In this document: piece after piece, positions 1-8,918 of the stretch | How positions within the stretch are numbered: position 1 is the stretch's first letter | How the letters are laid out: each line of letters opens with the position of its first letter | Source of the DNA: Maribellus sediminis | Lineage (GTDB): Bacteria; Bacteroidota; Bacteroidia; Bacteroidales; Prolixibacteraceae | DNA length: 64,000 nt | NCBI RefSeq assembly: GCF_011799805.1 | Contig: NZ_WXUB01000004.1 | Location: 558,001-622,000 of the forward strand | Direction of reading: 5' to 3' | Program-made: the position numbers and the translations under genes | The notes under the pieces: model-generated | What the model was told of the DNA's origin: nothing | The model's input: only the letters and a program-made list of their open reading frames with translations | The model's database searches: none

Positions 1-2
1 CT

Positions 3-383
3 GCTTTAACTTCGCCTTATCGCGGAAAAGTGATTTACATCGATTTTTGGGGAAGCTGGTGCGGGCCTTGTAAAGATCAAATGAGATACGTTCGCGAAGT
101 GAAAGAAGCTCTTAAAGATAAAGATGTAATATTTATGTACTTCGCCAATGGTTCGCCCGAGCAAGCCTGGAAAAACATTATTAAAGAAAACCACCTGTCG
201 GGCGAGAATGCCGTTCACTACCGTTTACCCGAGCAACAACAATCAATGCTCGAACGACGGCTTTCGGTAAATTCCTTTCCAACTTATATATTAATGGATA
301 CCGAAGGAAATATTGTTAATATGAAAGCTCCGCGGCCTCAGCAAAAAGAACAATTAGTGAAAGAAATTAGCCAATTACTTTAA
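3..383 (+). CDS. TlpA-like thioredoxin-fold protein, 3' part only
   Basis: The reading frame is open from the left edge of the window, so the start lies upstream. The GTG at position 30 is an internal valine in the sequence GKVIYIDFWGSWCGPC, not a credible start. The active site is WCGPC, followed by a typical thioredoxin helix and strand order and the cis-Pro region (SFPTYILMD). This is the pattern of TlpA/ResA-like periplasmic thiol-disulfide oxidoreductases, which in Bacteroidota are usually fused to an N-terminal domain or signal peptide; that part is outside the window. About 126 residues are visible. The next gene starts 21 bp downstream on the same strand and may be co-transcribed. Family call is firm; substrate unknown. 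Confidence 0.85.
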   Translation, partial: ALTSPYRGKVIYIDFWGSWCGPCKDQMRYVREVKEALKDKDVIFMYFANGSPEQAWKNIIKENHLSGENAVHYRLPEQQQSMLERRLSVNSFPTYILMDTEGNIVNMKAPRPQQKEQLVKEISQLL

Positions 384-404
384 TCGATAAATTCATTCAA
401 TAAA

Positions 405-1673
405 ATGAGATCTAAAATAATACTCTCCTTAATCGTGATTTTGCTTGCCGCTGTAGTTGTCGGCAACAGTATTTACGGCAACAAATTAGCCAAAGAAATA
501 GATGCCGAATTAAAAGCAAAAATTGCAGATAATGAACTTCCTGTAACTATTGATTATGCCAAAGTAAAGGTTAATCCACTTTTTTCGAAAGTGAAGATCC
601 TTGGTGTTTCAGTAGCTAACCCGGATGGTGAGGAAAGGTTTAAATGCGAAATGTTCGATATTGATATTCCGTATAAAGAGGCGCAACGCTGGCTGGAGAG
701 TACAGAATTCGAGGAGATTCACTCGGTGAAAATTAAGCTTGTTAAACCTGAATTTAGTGGGGAAGAGGCAATCGCCTTTGTTACTTTCAATAATCTGGTT
801 ATTGATTTTGATGGTCAGCTCACCAAAGCGGATTTCGAAAACCTGAAGACACGTTTCCCCGAAAAGAAGCAGGAATTGGTATTGTCGTTTTCGGGAATGC
901 GCGTGAAATTACCTGAGAACATGTATTCTAATCCTCCAGTTTCGCAATTGCTCGAACAGTTTTCCAATGTTGATGCAGGAAGCTATGCGCTGGTTTATAA
1001 TCCCGACTCAAAAGAAATTGATATTCAGAATTTTTCAATTGAATCGCCTGTAATCACCTATAAAGGCCATACTACCATTAAATATGAAGGTAAGGGATTA
1101 GAAGATTTTAAGCCTGAAAGCGCCTATATGGAAAGTAGTTTAAAGCTTGAACCAAAGAATTTTGAATGGGAAGATGAGAACGGCGGAAAGGGAGAATTTC
1201 AGCTGGATAAATTAGTTTTTCATAATAAATCAACCGTAACATTCAACAAGCAAAATTTTCCGCAGGGAGATATGACTTTAGAGCTTGTAAACCTCAAGGT
1301 TCGCTACGATAATGCCAACAACAACACGGGAAAATCGATGATGAATTTTTCACTTGATGATTTGGATGTGGATCGATTAAATATAAACTACCACCTCGAC
1401 GAAGAGAAATTGAGCATTTCCGATAGCAGAATTGAAAGTTCACTATTAGATGCCGAACTCTATGCCGATGTTGATGTAACAGCATCAAATCTGTTAAATT
1501 CAAGTATAAATGAAGCGAAACTTACCGTAAAAAACCTGGCACCTGATCTGGAAAAGATGGTGAATGGTCTGGAACAACAATTGGGGAAAGAACTGCCACG
1601 CGAGAACGAAGCAATAGTTTTGGAGCTGAGTGGAAAACTGGCTCGGCCAACGATAAAAGGTTTCGAATTTTAG
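405..1673 (+). CDS. Uncharacterized envelope protein, AsmA/DUF945-like in style
   Basis: A 422-residue protein with one N-terminal hydrophobic segment (about residues 4-22), which acts as an uncleaved anchor or signal. The rest is a long beta-rich soluble region with no cysteine motif and no catalytic motif that I recognise. Phrases such as IDYAKVKVNPLFSKVKILGVSV resemble the start of DUF945 and AsmA-like periplasmic proteins, in which repeated strands form a hydrophobic groove between the membranes. That likeness is a visual impression only. The start ATG follows the thioredoxin stop by 21 bp, so the two may share a transcript. A strong hairpin terminator follows at 1757-1790. Confidence 0.6.
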   Translation: MRSKIILSLIVILLAAVVVGNSIYGNKLAKEIDAELKAKIADNELPVTIDYAKVKVNPLFSKVKILGVSVANPDGEERFKCEMFDIDIPYKEAQRWLESTEFEEIHSVKIKLVKPEFSGEEAIAFVTFNNLVIDFDGQLTKADFENLKTRFPEKKQELVLSFSGMRVKLPENMYSNPPVSQLLEQFSNVDAGSYALVYNPDSKEIDIQNFSIESPVITYKGHTTIKYEGKGLEDFKPESAYMESSLKLEPKNFEWEDENGGKGEFQLDKLVFHNKSTVTFNKQNFPQGDMTLELVNLKVRYDNANNNTGKSMMNFSLDDLDVDRLNINYHLDEEKLSISDSRIESSLLDAELYADVDVTASNLLNSSINEAKLTVKNLAPDLEKMVNGLEQQLGKELPRENEAIVLELSGKLARPTIKGFEF

Positions 1674-1754
1674 CGTATTTGAACGCTGTTATTTTCTGAA
1701 TAATAGGAAGTTTTCAAGGAGTATGTTGCTTTTAGAAAACAAAAGTCAAAGCAT

Positions 1755-1790
1755 AAAAAAAGTCCTGCCACCGGCAGGACTTTTCTTTTA
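1755..1790. terminator. Bidirectional hairpin terminator
   Basis: A perfect 9-bp stem, AGTCCTGCC/GGCAGGACT, with an ACC loop. It has an A-run on the left and a T-run on the right, so it can serve both the plus-strand envelope gene and the convergent cold-shock gene. Confidence 0.85.
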
Positions 1791-1803
1791 AGCAATATAA
1801 TAA

Positions 1804-1995
1804 CTAAGCTAGTTTTACATTTACCGCGTTCAGACCTTTACGGCCTTCTTCCAAATCAAAAGTTACTTCGTCATTTTCCTGAATTTCATCTTTACATCCG
1901 CTTACATGTACGAAATACTCTTTTGTTGCTTCTGAATCTTTAATGAATCCAAATCCTTTGGAATCGTTAAAGAATTTTACTGTTCCTTTATTCAT
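1804..1995 (-). CDS. Cold-shock domain protein (CspA family)
   Basis: A 63-residue single cold-shock (OB-fold) domain. The start was set at the ATG giving MNKGTVKFFND, because this is where all CspA-type proteins begin; an in-frame ATG nine codons earlier would add an unrelated leader. RNP1-like KGFGFI and RNP2-like YFVHVS motifs are present; these bind single-stranded nucleic acid. Small Csp proteins act as RNA chaperones in the cytoplasm. The gene stands alone and is preceded by a long gene-free stretch, so it may have a long 5' leader as many csp genes do, but I see no defined thermosensor fold. Confidence 0.92.
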   Translation of the reverse strand: MNKGTVKFFNDSKGFGFIKDSEATKEYFVHVSGCKDEIQENDEVTFDLEEGRKGLNAVNVKLA

Positions 1996-2720
1996 ATTCT
2001 TTAAAAAAATTAATGGGTGCAAGCTACAACTAATTTTACAATAAATCGCAAAATTTATTTAAAGCATGGTTTTTTAGGCAAATCTCTCAAGTAATTGTTA
2101 TGTGAATTTGCTTTATTTTATCCTGTACTATTGGCATCCTTTATACACAAATACAAGAAATGAGCGATTTTGATCACCTCCAGAAATTCGGCGCATTATA
2201 GGGTACCTTTTCAATGCTTTGCCGCAATTACGCCGATTTTGTAGGATCATTAACCCCGGGCGACACTCACCCCGAATGTTCGGGGTCGTTCTGCCCGGGG
2301 CTGAATGATTAAGAACTTTCAGCCCTGCAATTGGCAAAACTTGTTTTCGAGATTTGAAAAAACAGCACTGAAAGTGCGTTGTATTTTAGCCCAGACCAGA
2401 GTAATTCAAAGAATTACGGCGGCCTGGGTTACAATAGTATGATGTACCTCTTCCGGCGAAGAAGGCTGATCGAAACTGAACAATTGTTCCGGACGTAAAT
2501 AGAGCAGAACCTCGCAAAGATGTGTATAAAGGGTAGGTACTATTGGAGAATGAATTTGTTTTCTGACGGTACATATGAAATAGAAAAGCCACCCCGTTTG
2601 CGCCGATTTACAAACGGTGTGCATCTCGGAAGCTTTGAGAATTTGAAATATACGGATTTTTCAGCTTTAGGGCTGAGGTCTGAATTGCAGATTCGAACCA
2701 GCGGTGAAATGAGGGTTAGA
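1996..2720. repeat. Gene-free block with nested REP-like palindromes
   Basis: No credible gene is seen. It contains several palindromes. At 2254-2300 CCCCGGGC and GCCCGGGG enclose a second hairpin, CCCCGAA-TG-TTCGGGG (2270-2285). At 2365-2377 there is GCACT-GAA-AGTGC. At 2390-2428 CCCAGACC and GGCCTGGG enclose GTAATTC-AAA-GAATTAC. A further AGGGCTG motif lies near 2668-2674, matching an inverted CAGCCCT near 2321. Short nested stems of this kind are typical of REP-type repeats mobilised by Y1 transposases. No transposase is present here, and the sequences differ from the palindromes at 53.8-54.7 kb. Confidence 0.6.
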
Positions 2721-2754
2721 AAAAAGCCACTGTCCGTCAGGAAAGTGGCTTTGA
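2721..2754 (-). terminator. Terminator of the nqr operon
   Basis: Read on the minus strand, AAAGCCACT and AGTGGCTTT form a stem followed by a T-run. It lies about 40 bp after the nqrF stop codon. Confidence 0.8.
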
Positions 2755-2792
2755 AATATCTAAATACTTTTATACTCAGTACTCAATACTAT

Positions 2793-4064
2793 TTACGATC
2801 CAAAGTCGTCGAACAATACGTTTTCGTTCGGAACGCCAAGATCATAAAGCATTTTCTGAACAGCGTCGTTCATCATTGGCGGGCCACACATGTAGAAGTC
2901 AATTTCTTCAGGTTCTTCATGCTGGCTCAGGTAATTATCGTATATCACCTGGTGAACAAATCCCGATTTATAACTTACTCCAGCTTCATCGGCTGCCGGA
3001 TCAGGACGGTCGAGTGCCAGGTAGAACGTAAAGTTCGGGAAGTTCTTCTCAATTTCACGGAACTGATCGTAGTAAAATACCTCTTTCCATGAACGAGCTC
3101 CGTACCAGAATGTAACTTTCTTTTTACTTTCTTTTAAGGTGTGGAACAGGTGGAACAAATGCGAACGCATTGGCGCCATACCGGCACCACCACCAACAAA
3201 CATCATTTCGCTGTCGTTGTCTTTCAGGAAGAATTCTCCGTAAGGGCCAGAAACCGTTACTTTATCGCCCGGTTTAAGGTTGAAGATGTACGAAGAACAT
3301 ATACCAGGATTGACTTTCTTAAATGAATTGGCAGCACGGTCCCATGGCGGAGTTGCAATACGGATATTCAGCATTACAATGTTACCCTCGGCAGGGTGGT
3401 TAGCCATAGAATATGCACGGAATGTTGGTTCCGGGTTTTTCATTTTCAGGTCGAACATGCCAAATTTTTCCCACTCGTCGCGGAATTTCTCATCGATGTC
3501 CATGTCTTTAAAATCAACGTCTATTTTAGGTACGTCAATCTGGATATATCCACCTGATTTGAAATCGAGGTTTTCACCTTCCGGCAATTTAACCACAAAT
3601 TCCTTGATAAAAGTAGCCACGTTTTTGTTCGATACCACTTCGCATTCCCACTTCTTAACCCCAAGTACTTCCTGTGGAATTTTAATTTGCAGGTCTTCTT
3701 TTACTTTCACCTGACAAGCCAATCGCCAGTTTTCGTTCTGTTCTTTACGGGTAAAGAAACCGGTTTCGGTAGGAAGAATAGAACCTCCACCTTCTTCAAC
3801 CTGGCAACGACACATGGCACAGGTACCACCACCACCACATGCTGATGGCAGCAGGATTTTGTTGTTACCAAGTGTTGATAGCAGGGTATTTCCGGGCTCA
3901 GTTTCCACTTCCAGGTCGCCACCGTTGATGCTCACCTTTACAGTTCCGGAAGGAGTAAGTTTCTTCTTCACGTAAAGTAACATGGCCACCAACAGTATAA
4001 CAACGCCCAGGAACACGATCACACTGGCCAGAATTACAGTAGTTTGAGCTGATAATAAGATCAT
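2793..4064 (-). CDS. nqrF: Na+-translocating NADH:quinone reductase subunit F
   Basis: A 423-residue NADH-oxidising subunit of Na+-NQR. An N-terminal membrane helix (about 8-32) anchors a 2Fe-2S ferredoxin domain with ligands Cys76-x5-Cys82-x2-Cys85 and Cys117. Next come an FAD-binding domain with RAYSMA (216-221) and GPYGEFF (about 273-279), and an NADH-binding domain with GGGAGMAPMR (291-300) and a C-terminal YMCGPP motif. Electrons pass from NADH to FAD to the 2Fe-2S centre and on to the membrane subunits. It is the last gene of the operon and is followed by a terminator. All cofactor ligands are present, so it should be active. Confidence 0.98.
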   Translation of the reverse strand: MILLSAQTTVILASVIVFLGVVILLVAMLLYVKKKLTPSGTVKVSINGGDLEVETEPGNTLLSTLGNNKILLPSACGGGGTCAMCRCQVEEGGGSILPTETGFFTRKEQNENWRLACQVKVKEDLQIKIPQEVLGVKKWECEVVSNKNVATFIKEFVVKLPEGENLDFKSGGYIQIDVPKIDVDFKDMDIDEKFRDEWEKFGMFDLKMKNPEPTFRAYSMANHPAEGNIVMLNIRIATPPWDRAANSFKKVNPGICSSYIFNLKPGDKVTVSGPYGEFFLKDNDSEMMFVGGGAGMAPMRSHLFHLFHTLKESKKKVTFWYGARSWKEVFYYDQFREIEKNFPNFTFYLALDRPDPAADEAGVSYKSGFVHQVIYDNYLSQHEEPEEIDFYMCGPPMMNDAVQKMLYDLGVPNENVLFDDFGS

Positions 4065-4086
4065 TATTCACTGATTTTTTTCGATT

Positions 4087-4704
4087 CTACAATTTTATTC
4101 CCATGAAACCCATAAAGGCCATACCCATTAAACCGGTAACGATAAACGTAATACCAAGTCCACGAAGCGGCGCAGGTACATTGGAATATTCAATTTTTTC
4201 GCGGATAGCGGCAATACCTACAATTGCGAGGAACCAGCCAACACCCGAACCTAAACCGTAAACAGTAGCTTCGCCAATGTTTACAAAGGCTTTTTGCTGC
4301 ATAAACAGCGAGCCACCTAAGATGGCACAGTTTACTGCGATTAATGGCAGGAAAATACCCAGCTGGTTGTACAGTACCGGAGCAAATTTTTCAACTACCA
4401 TTTCTACCAATTGCACCATTGATGCAATAACGGCAATGAACATGATAAACGAAAGGAAGCTCAGGTCAACATCGGCGAGCGATGGGCTTAACCATGCAAG
4501 GGCGCCTTCTTTTAATACGTAATTCTCGAGCAGGTAATCCACCGGAACCGTAATTCCCAGTACGAAAATAACAGCGATTCCAAGTCCGGCAGCAGTACTC
4601 ACTTTTTTCGAAACAGCCAGGTACGAACACATGCCTAAGAAGTAGGCAAATACCATGTTTTCGATGAAAATCGACTTAACAAATATATTTATTAGATTTT
4701 CCAT
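4087..4704 (-). CDS. nqrE: Na+-translocating NADH:quinone reductase subunit E
   Basis: A 205-residue integral membrane protein with about six hydrophobic helices. It is a homologue of NqrD and of the Rnf subunit RnfA. Family hallmarks include [18 protein letters not shown] near the N-terminus and CAILGGSLF in the middle, each with the conserved cysteine thought to coordinate the intramembrane iron shared by NqrD and NqrE. It lies 22 bp before nqrF and 20 bp after nqrD, in the canonical order. Confidence 0.97.
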   Translation of the reverse strand: MENLINIFVKSIFIENMVFAYFLGMCSYLAVSKKVSTAAGLGIAVIFVLGITVPVDYLLENYVLKEGALAWLSPSLADVDLSFLSFIMFIAVIASMVQLVEMVVEKFAPVLYNQLGIFLPLIAVNCAILGGSLFMQQKAFVNIGEATVYGLGSGVGWFLAIVGIAAIREKIEYSNVPAPLRGLGITFIVTGLMGMAFMGFMGIKL

Positions 4705-4724
4705 GATGATCTGTTTTCTACGGA

Positions 4725-5369
4725 TTAGTCTTCAATTAATTTACGGTTACGGCTACGCTGTACCCAGATGATGATTCCTACCGTGATCAAAGCCATCGGG
4801 GGAAGGATCATCATACCGTTGTTGGCATAAAAACCACCGTTGGTAATGTACCAGCTTTCCGGAATAAGTTTGAATCCGAATATTGAACCCGATCCAAGTA
4901 ATTCGCGGAAGAAACCTACGATAATAAGAATAACTGCATAACCGGCGCCGTTACCAATTCCGTCGAGGAACGACTGCCAGGGTTTATTTCCAAGCGCAAA
5001 AGCTTCAAGGCGACCCATGATAATACAGTTAGTAATAATCAGACCTACGAATACTGAAAGCTGCTTGCTTACATCGTAAACATAAGCTTTAAGAACCTGG
5101 TCGACCAAGATTACCAGAGAAGCAATTACAACGAGTTGCACGATAATTCTGATTCGGTTTGGTACAGTATTTCTTAATAAGGAAATAATTACGTTAGCAA
5201 ATGCTAAAACCGCCATTACCGAGATCGACATTACCACAGCAGGCTTTAGCTGAGCTGTTACTGCCAGCGCCGAACAAATACCAAGCACCTGAACGGTGAT
5301 CGGGTTGCTGCTGTTCAGCGGATCAGATAACAGCTTTAAATTTTTCTTTGAAAATAATGGTTCGCTCAT
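4725..5369 (-). CDS. nqrD: Na+-translocating NADH:quinone reductase subunit D
   Basis: A 214-residue, mostly hydrophobic protein of the NqrDE/RnfAE family, with about six membrane segments. The conserved half-helix cysteines are visible in [12 protein letters not shown] and [14 protein letters not shown]. Together with NqrE it forms the membrane core that holds iron between the two inverted halves. The stop codon is only 3 bp from the nqrC start side of the operon boundary, so translation is probably coupled. Confidence 0.97.
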   Translation of the reverse strand: MSEPLFSKKNLKLLSDPLNSSNPITVQVLGICSALAVTAQLKPAVVMSISVMAVLAFANVIISLLRNTVPNRIRIIVQLVVIASLVILVDQVLKAYVYDVSKQLSVFVGLIITNCIIMGRLEAFALGNKPWQSFLDGIGNGAGYAVILIIVGFFRELLGSGSIFGFKLIPESWYITNGGFYANNGMMILPPMALITVGIIIWVQRSRNRKLIED

Positions 5370-5372
5370 CGC

Positions 5373-6071
5373 TTAAGATTTTTTCTTTTTTAAGAATTCT
5401 TCATATCTGGTAAAGTCGTCAAGAAGCATTTGCTCCAATCCCTTGCTGGTAATTGTACCACCCGAGATACCGTCAACTTTATGCTCTGCCGGTGCATCTT
5501 GTCCAACTTTGGCAACAATTATTGAATACAAAGTACCTTTGTCATCAAATAATTTCTTTCCGATAAATTGTTTTTCAAAAGGCACGGTAGATATTTCTGC
5601 TCCTAAACCGGGAGTTTCACCTTCGTGGTCGAAATTGGCACCGTAAATGGTGTTCATGTCATCATTCAACGAAATATAGCCCCAGATAGGTCCCCAAAGA
5701 CCTGTTCCGCGAACGGGAAGAACATATTTTAATCCTTCGTCGGTTTTACATTCGAAAACCGGAAGATGCATTTCTGCATTGCTTTTTGCATGCTCTTTTT
5801 TCAGATCGATATTAAAGGCATCGCCTTCAACTTTATCGCCTTTTGTATTGATTACATACTGACTTACGATTTTCTCGCTGTAAATTTCGTCAGCATTTTC
5901 GGCTGTACTGGCAATGTTAACCGAAGCCAGGATACTCTGCTTTTTCTCTATCTCTTTGTTCCTGACCTGCTGTGGCTTAAGTGCCATTGAAACCGAGGCC
6001 AGAATTGCCGCAACAAGAGTTACCATTATTGCTGCGTATAAAACTGTATATGTATTACCGTTTCTGTTCAT
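5373..6071 (-). CDS. nqrC: Na+-translocating NADH:quinone reductase subunit C
   Basis: A 232-residue subunit with one N-terminal helix (about 9-30) and a periplasmic FMN-binding domain. FMN is attached to a threonine by a phosphoester bond; the site is the SGGT motif (Ser203-Thr206) in DGISGGTITSKG. The usual family form is SGAT, so Gly replaces Ala here, a mild variation. It lies between nqrB and nqrD with very short gaps. Confidence 0.97.
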   Translation of the reverse strand: MNRNGNTYTVLYAAIMVTLVAAILASVSMALKPQQVRNKEIEKKQSILASVNIASTAENADEIYSEKIVSQYVINTKGDKVEGDAFNIDLKKEHAKSNAEMHLPVFECKTDEGLKYVLPVRGTGLWGPIWGYISLNDDMNTIYGANFDHEGETPGLGAEISTVPFEKQFIGKKLFDDKGTLYSIIVAKVGQDAPAEHKVDGISGGTITSKGLEQMLLDDFTRYEEFLKKKKS

Positions 6072-6082
6072 GATGTTTATAT

Positions 6083-7267
6083 TTAAGCAGTTTGACCTTT
6101 AACGGTAGCACGTTTTAGTCTACGTTTAATATGAGCTCCTACCACATAGTGATCGATTAGCGGAGCAAAGGTGTTCATCAACAGAATTGCCAACATCATT
6201 CCCTCAGGATATGCAGGATTGATCACACGGATAAGAACAGCAATAATACCAATCAGGAAACCATAGATCCACTTTCCTTTCACGGTTTGTGCTGCCGAAA
6301 CAGGATCGGTTGCCATAAAGATGGCTCCAAACATAAATCCGCCTAAAATAAGGTGATGCCAGAATGGAATTCCGAAGAATACCTGGTTGGCTTCAGAAAG
6401 TGCCGGGCTGCCTGCAAAGAAGTTAAGGATAAGTCCCATAACTGCACCGCCGGCAATGGTTGACAACATAATTCTCCAGCTTCCGATACCGGTAATTATT
6501 AAGATTACAGCACCGATCAAAAGTGCCAATGTTGATGTTTCGCCAATCGATCCGGGAATTAATCCGAAGAAAGCATCAGCAGCAGTGTAAGTGATACTAC
6601 CGGATGCAGCATCTCCGAGCGGAGTAGCGCATGTAATCGCATCGGTTGCCTGACTGCCTGAAGCCACCCAAACTTTAATACCCGACATTTGAGCAGGATA
6701 TGCAAAGAATAGGAATGCACGTGCAACGAGTGCCGGGTTCCAGATGTTCATTCCGGTTCCACCAAAAACCTCTTTACCGATAATTACAGCGAAAGCTGTA
6801 GCAACAGCGATCATCCATAGCGGCGTTTCGATTGGCATTACCAATGGAATTAGCATTCCTGATACCAGGAAGCCTTCCTGAATCTCGTGGCCTCGTATTT
6901 GGGCAAACACAAATTCGATACCCAAGCCAACACCATAAGAAACTACTACGATTGGTAATACTTTAAGCAGCCCAAACAGAAACAACTGGAAGAAACCGGT
7001 TGATGCCAGTTCTCCGATCGCTTTGTAATGCTGATAGCCTGTGTTGTACATTCCGAAAAGGAGTGCAGGCACAAGTGCCAGTACAACAAGACCCATCGTA
7101 CGTTTCAAATCGATGTAATCGTGAATGTGCGTACCTGATTTTGAAGTGTTCTTCTGTACAAAGAACAATGTGAAGAAACCATCGTGTACTGAATGCAACC
7201 AATGAAACTTGGCGCCCTTCTGTACGTAGGGTTTCGTATTTTCAAAAATGTTTTTTATAAAATTCAT
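6083..7267 (-). CDS. nqrB: Na+-translocating NADH:quinone reductase subunit B
   Basis: A 394-residue polytopic membrane subunit with about ten hydrophobic segments. The covalent FMN site is probably Thr215 in ITCATPLG, preceded by the conserved DA. The motif GKEVFGGTGMNIWNPAL (about 164-180) is characteristic of NqrB/RnfD. NqrB forms the main Na+ channel and the quinone site with NqrA. It is the second gene of the operon, 32 bp after nqrA. Confidence 0.98.
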   Translation of the reverse strand: MNFIKNIFENTKPYVQKGAKFHWLHSVHDGFFTLFFVQKNTSKSGTHIHDYIDLKRTMGLVVLALVPALLFGMYNTGYQHYKAIGELASTGFFQLFLFGLLKVLPIVVVSYGVGLGIEFVFAQIRGHEIQEGFLVSGMLIPLVMPIETPLWMIAVATAFAVIIGKEVFGGTGMNIWNPALVARAFLFFAYPAQMSGIKVWVASGSQATDAITCATPLGDAASGSITYTAADAFFGLIPGSIGETSTLALLIGAVILIITGIGSWRIMLSTIAGGAVMGLILNFFAGSPALSEANQVFFGIPFWHHLILGGFMFGAIFMATDPVSAAQTVKGKWIYGFLIGIIAVLIRVINPAYPEGMMLAILLMNTFAPLIDHYVVGAHIKRRLKRATVKGQTA

Positions 7268-7299
7268 CTTTAAAAGACTAAATTGATTACTTGTAAAAA

Positions 7300-8646
7300 T
7301 TAACCAAGCTCTTTAATCATGGTATTGATTCCTTCGCGAAGGATTTTTTGTACTTCGATCTTCGAAGTACAAGCATATTCGCAAAGGGCAAGATCCTCTT
7401 CAATAACTTCGTAGATACCCAGTTGTTCCATTTTGTCGATGTCGTTCACCAAAACTGCTTTCAGCAGGTGAACCGGCAAAATATCCATTGGTACATACTT
7501 TTCGTATTGTTCTGTTACCACGAAAGCACGTTCTCCACCATGAAGGTTCGCGTTAAGCTTGTATTCCTTTTTGGGGAACAGTTTGCCCAAAAACGCTTTT
7601 GAAGCACTGAATTTACCAAAACCGGGATCGGCCCAGCCCATAAATTCATATTCGTCGCCTTCAGGAATAACCGATACCAATGAATCGTAATATCCGAGGA
7701 AAGTATTGGTGTTTACTTTAGTTCCGGTAAGTACGTTTCCGCTAATGATACGCTGGTTGTAATCAGCCTCAACCAATTTGTTATTTATTAAGGAAGCGAC
7801 AGGTGCTCCTAAAACGGTTTGGTAATATTTTGGCGCTTTTACCTCTGACCCGGCAAGTGCAACGGTTTTGGTGAAATCTACTTCACCTGTTTCAAATAAC
7901 CGGCCAATAAGTACAACATCCTGTACATTGATTGTCCACACTACATCGCCTTTGTTAATTGGCTTGGTATTGGCAATCTGGATACCTACATTTCCGGCAG
8001 GGTGTGGACCTTCGAAGGTGTTCTCTACCACATTCTTGATTCCGCTAAATGCAGAACCCGAATTTACTCCCAGATTTACTTTCCCGTCGGTTAATCGAGC
8101 CAATGCATTCACACCGGTCTGGAATGTATCCATTTGGCCTTCGAGTACAAAATTGTAATCCGGAGCCAACGGAGCAGTGTCGAATGTTGAAATATAGATC
8201 GATCCGGGTTTCTCAGTCGGAGAGGCAATTACTCCGTACGGACGTCGTTTGATAAATGGCCAAAGACCACTTTTCAGGATCTGCTCTTTCACCTCGTCTT
8301 CCGACAAACCGGCCGGATCAGCTTTTTTAAACTGAAGTTTTCCAGCACTTTCGTTTGTCTCGATAACTATTTCCAAAACCTTACGACGTTCGCCACGGTT
8401 AATAGAAAGTACTTTTCCGCCAACTGGGGCAGTGAAGACAATTTCTGGGTGGTATTTGTCGTAGAATAAGGCATCACCGGCTTTTACTTCGGCTTCAGCT
8501 TTTACACTTAATTTTGGAGTTAGTCCCGGGAAATCGGTTGGTTTCAGAGCTACTGTTGCCGGAATCGGCAATTTTTCGAGTACCTTCTCGGCACTTCCTT
8601 TCAGCTTAATATTCAGCCCTTTTTTTAACCTAATCACTTCTGACAT
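7300..8646 (-). CDS. nqrA: Na+-translocating NADH:quinone reductase subunit A
   Basis: A 448-residue cytoplasmic subunit and the first gene of the operon. The N-terminus carries a KLKGSAEKVLEKLP-type opening and a biotinyl/lipoyl-like hybrid motif region (FTAPVGGKVLSINRGERR) typical of NqrA and related RnfC. No iron-sulfur CxxC clusters are present, which separates it from RnfC. NqrA contributes to quinone binding. The ATG is 34 bp from a good Bacteroidota-type promoter. Confidence 0.97.
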   Translation of the reverse strand: MSEVIRLKKGLNIKLKGSAEKVLEKLPIPATVALKPTDFPGLTPKLSVKAEAEVKAGDALFYDKYHPEIVFTAPVGGKVLSINRGERRKVLEIVIETNESAGKLQFKKADPAGLSEDEVKEQILKSGLWPFIKRRPYGVIASPTEKPGSIYISTFDTAPLAPDYNFVLEGQMDTFQTGVNALARLTDGKVNLGVNSGSAFSGIKNVVENTFEGPHPAGNVGIQIANTKPINKGDVVWTINVQDVVLIGRLFETGEVDFTKTVALAGSEVKAPKYYQTVLGAPVASLINNKLVEADYNQRIISGNVLTGTKVNTNTFLGYYDSLVSVIPEGDEYEFMGWADPGFGKFSASKAFLGKLFPKKEYKLNANLHGGERAFVVTEQYEKYVPMDILPVHLLKAVLVNDIDKMEQLGIYEVIEEDLALCEYACTSKIEVQKILREGINTMIKELG

Positions 8647-8679
8647 ATTGAATTAAGACTAATATTGATTTCAGGTGTG

Positions 8680-8709
8680 CAAAAGTAATAATTAATTGCT
8701 CTTTCACAA
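8680..8709 (-). promoter_or_regulatory. Promoter of the nqr operon
   Basis: On the minus strand, TTG is followed by 19 bp and then TACTTTTG. The second box fits the Bacteroidota -7 consensus TAnnTTTG and the spacing fits the -33/-7 arrangement. It ends about 34 bp upstream of the nqrA ATG. Confidence 0.65.
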
Positions 8710-8918
8710 TGATAAAGATTAAAGACTTAATATATAAATATAGTAGAATGTGTAGATGTTAAGTGCCATGAAAAACCTTTCAATTTATAAGGCCTTGATT
8801 TATTGAATAAAATATTCGCTTTCTCAGATTAATTTAACAATTTTGACGTTATTTTAGAAAGGTTATAAATTGCTATCCGGCAAATGATTGCCGTTGCACT
8901 GACAAACAATATGTAAGC

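Noticed and set aside
2520-3092. A 190-codon plus-strand frame across the 3' end of nqrF
   Set aside because: It overlaps the nqr terminator and the conserved NAD-binding end of NqrF; no start or family support.
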